From positions 23,336-87,335 of the forward strand of contig JAQUYC010000005.1 of the NCBI GenBank assembly GCA_028692105.1: a stretch of DNA of 64,000 nucleotides. Direction: 5' to 3'. The DNA comes from Eubacteriales bacterium. Lineage in GTDB: Bacteria; Bacillota; Clostridia; Peptostreptococcales; Anaerovoracaceae. The translations under genes and the position numbers were made by a program. The notes under the pieces are model-generated. The model ran no database searches, was not told where the DNA came from, and worked only from the letters and a program-made list of their open reading frames with translations. Positions 63,871 to 64,000 of this stretch are shown here, piece by piece. Positions within the stretch are counted from its first letter, which is position 1; every line of letters starts with the position of its first letter.

Positions 63871-64000
63871 TGTATTGTAAACGTCAATACAAAAGATACC
63901 AAAAACGCGCATATCAAGGATACCACTTTCAAGCCAATCTTAACGGTTATCGAGTATTGTTTTCCGGTTTTCGATGCGCCAGCTCGGTCCTTCCAATGTA
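63871..64000 (-). mobile_element. IS21-like element, one end only
   Basis: The end begins TGTATTG and contains an internal 7-7-7 palindrome TGTATTG-taaacgt-CAATACA, then repeats AAAGATACC and AAGGATACC. IS21-family ends begin with TGT and carry several short internal repeats. A minus-strand coding fragment ends 70 bp inside. The other end lies beyond the window, so target duplication cannot be checked. Confidence 0.55.
63940..63999 (-). CDS. IstB-like protein, C-terminal fragment
   Basis: Nineteen codons before a stop read TLEGPSWRIENRKTILDNR, similar to the EGPSYR-type C-terminal end of IS21 IstB ATP-binding helper proteins. The rest lies beyond the window. The assignment is tentative because of the short length. 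Confidence 0.45.
   Translation of the reverse strand, partial: TLEGPSWRIENRKTILDNR

Overview
The window looks like a chromosomal segment of an anaerobic, low-GC Firmicute of class Clostridia. I base this on the RBS style (GGAGG-type sites), at least four TTG starts, a leucine T-box, Firmicutes-specific families (DUF951, DUF1836, DUF1538), an ATP-type PEP carboxykinase, a FabK-type fatty-acid operon and ECF/Tup-type micronutrient transport. I cannot name a species. Most of the window is core metabolism; the right end (after about 58.5 kb) is accessory DNA.

Layout. 1-7.4 kb: partial malic enzyme, GlnRS, an Lrp/AsnC regulator, thiolase, a DUF2156 protein, and an isochorismatase-fold hydrolase overlapping surE. 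7.5-11.6 kb: a four-gene operon of two DUF1538 membrane proteins and two divergent P-II-like proteins. This is the best candidate for a poorly described system, because both membrane proteins carry the same short C-terminal motif (DNEY-x-x-x-E) after an acidic tail. 11.6-17.1 kb: sirtuin, a radical-SAM/DUF4130 pair, patatin and a GT28-type glycolipid glycosyltransferase. 17.2-19.4 kb: an ECF S-component divergent from a MocR-type regulator that lacks the usual PLP lysine. 19.4-26.8 kb: tungstate transport (tupABC) with molybdopterin genes (two MoeA paralogues, one carrying a periplasmic-binding-protein-like domain, and a ThiF/MoeB-like protein). tupA follows a probable Moco/Tuco-type riboswitch with terminator.

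26.8-33.9 kb: type II fatty-acid synthesis operon fabH-fabK-fabD-fabG-fabF-fabZ, ending in an unusual MarR-FabK/NMO fusion gene. The operon's consensus promoter overlaps a perfect 7-3-7 palindrome that could be the operator for the fusion's MarR domain. 34-40.7 kb: an Orn/Lys/Arg decarboxylase and a leuACDB operon behind a T-box with a CUC (Leu) specifier. 40.8-50.7 kb: putP, DUF951, serS, a long glutamine synthetase divergent from a HerA-like ATPase (with a perfect 10-6-10 dyad between them), DUF1836, an SGNH hydrolase and a CBS/DRTGG-type manganese pyrophosphatase. 50.8-58.3 kb: UPF0182, pckA, a zinc-ribbon membrane protein with twelve heptapeptide repeats, and small unknown proteins.

58.5-64 kb: tRNA-Lys(CTT) followed by a restriction-modification island. 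It contains a solo methyltransferase, a double D12-class adenine methyltransferase, an AlwI-like endonuclease (a type IIS arrangement), and a further methyltransferase that appears cut by an IS21-like element entering from the right edge. All statements come from reading sequence and recalled family features; no database search was run.
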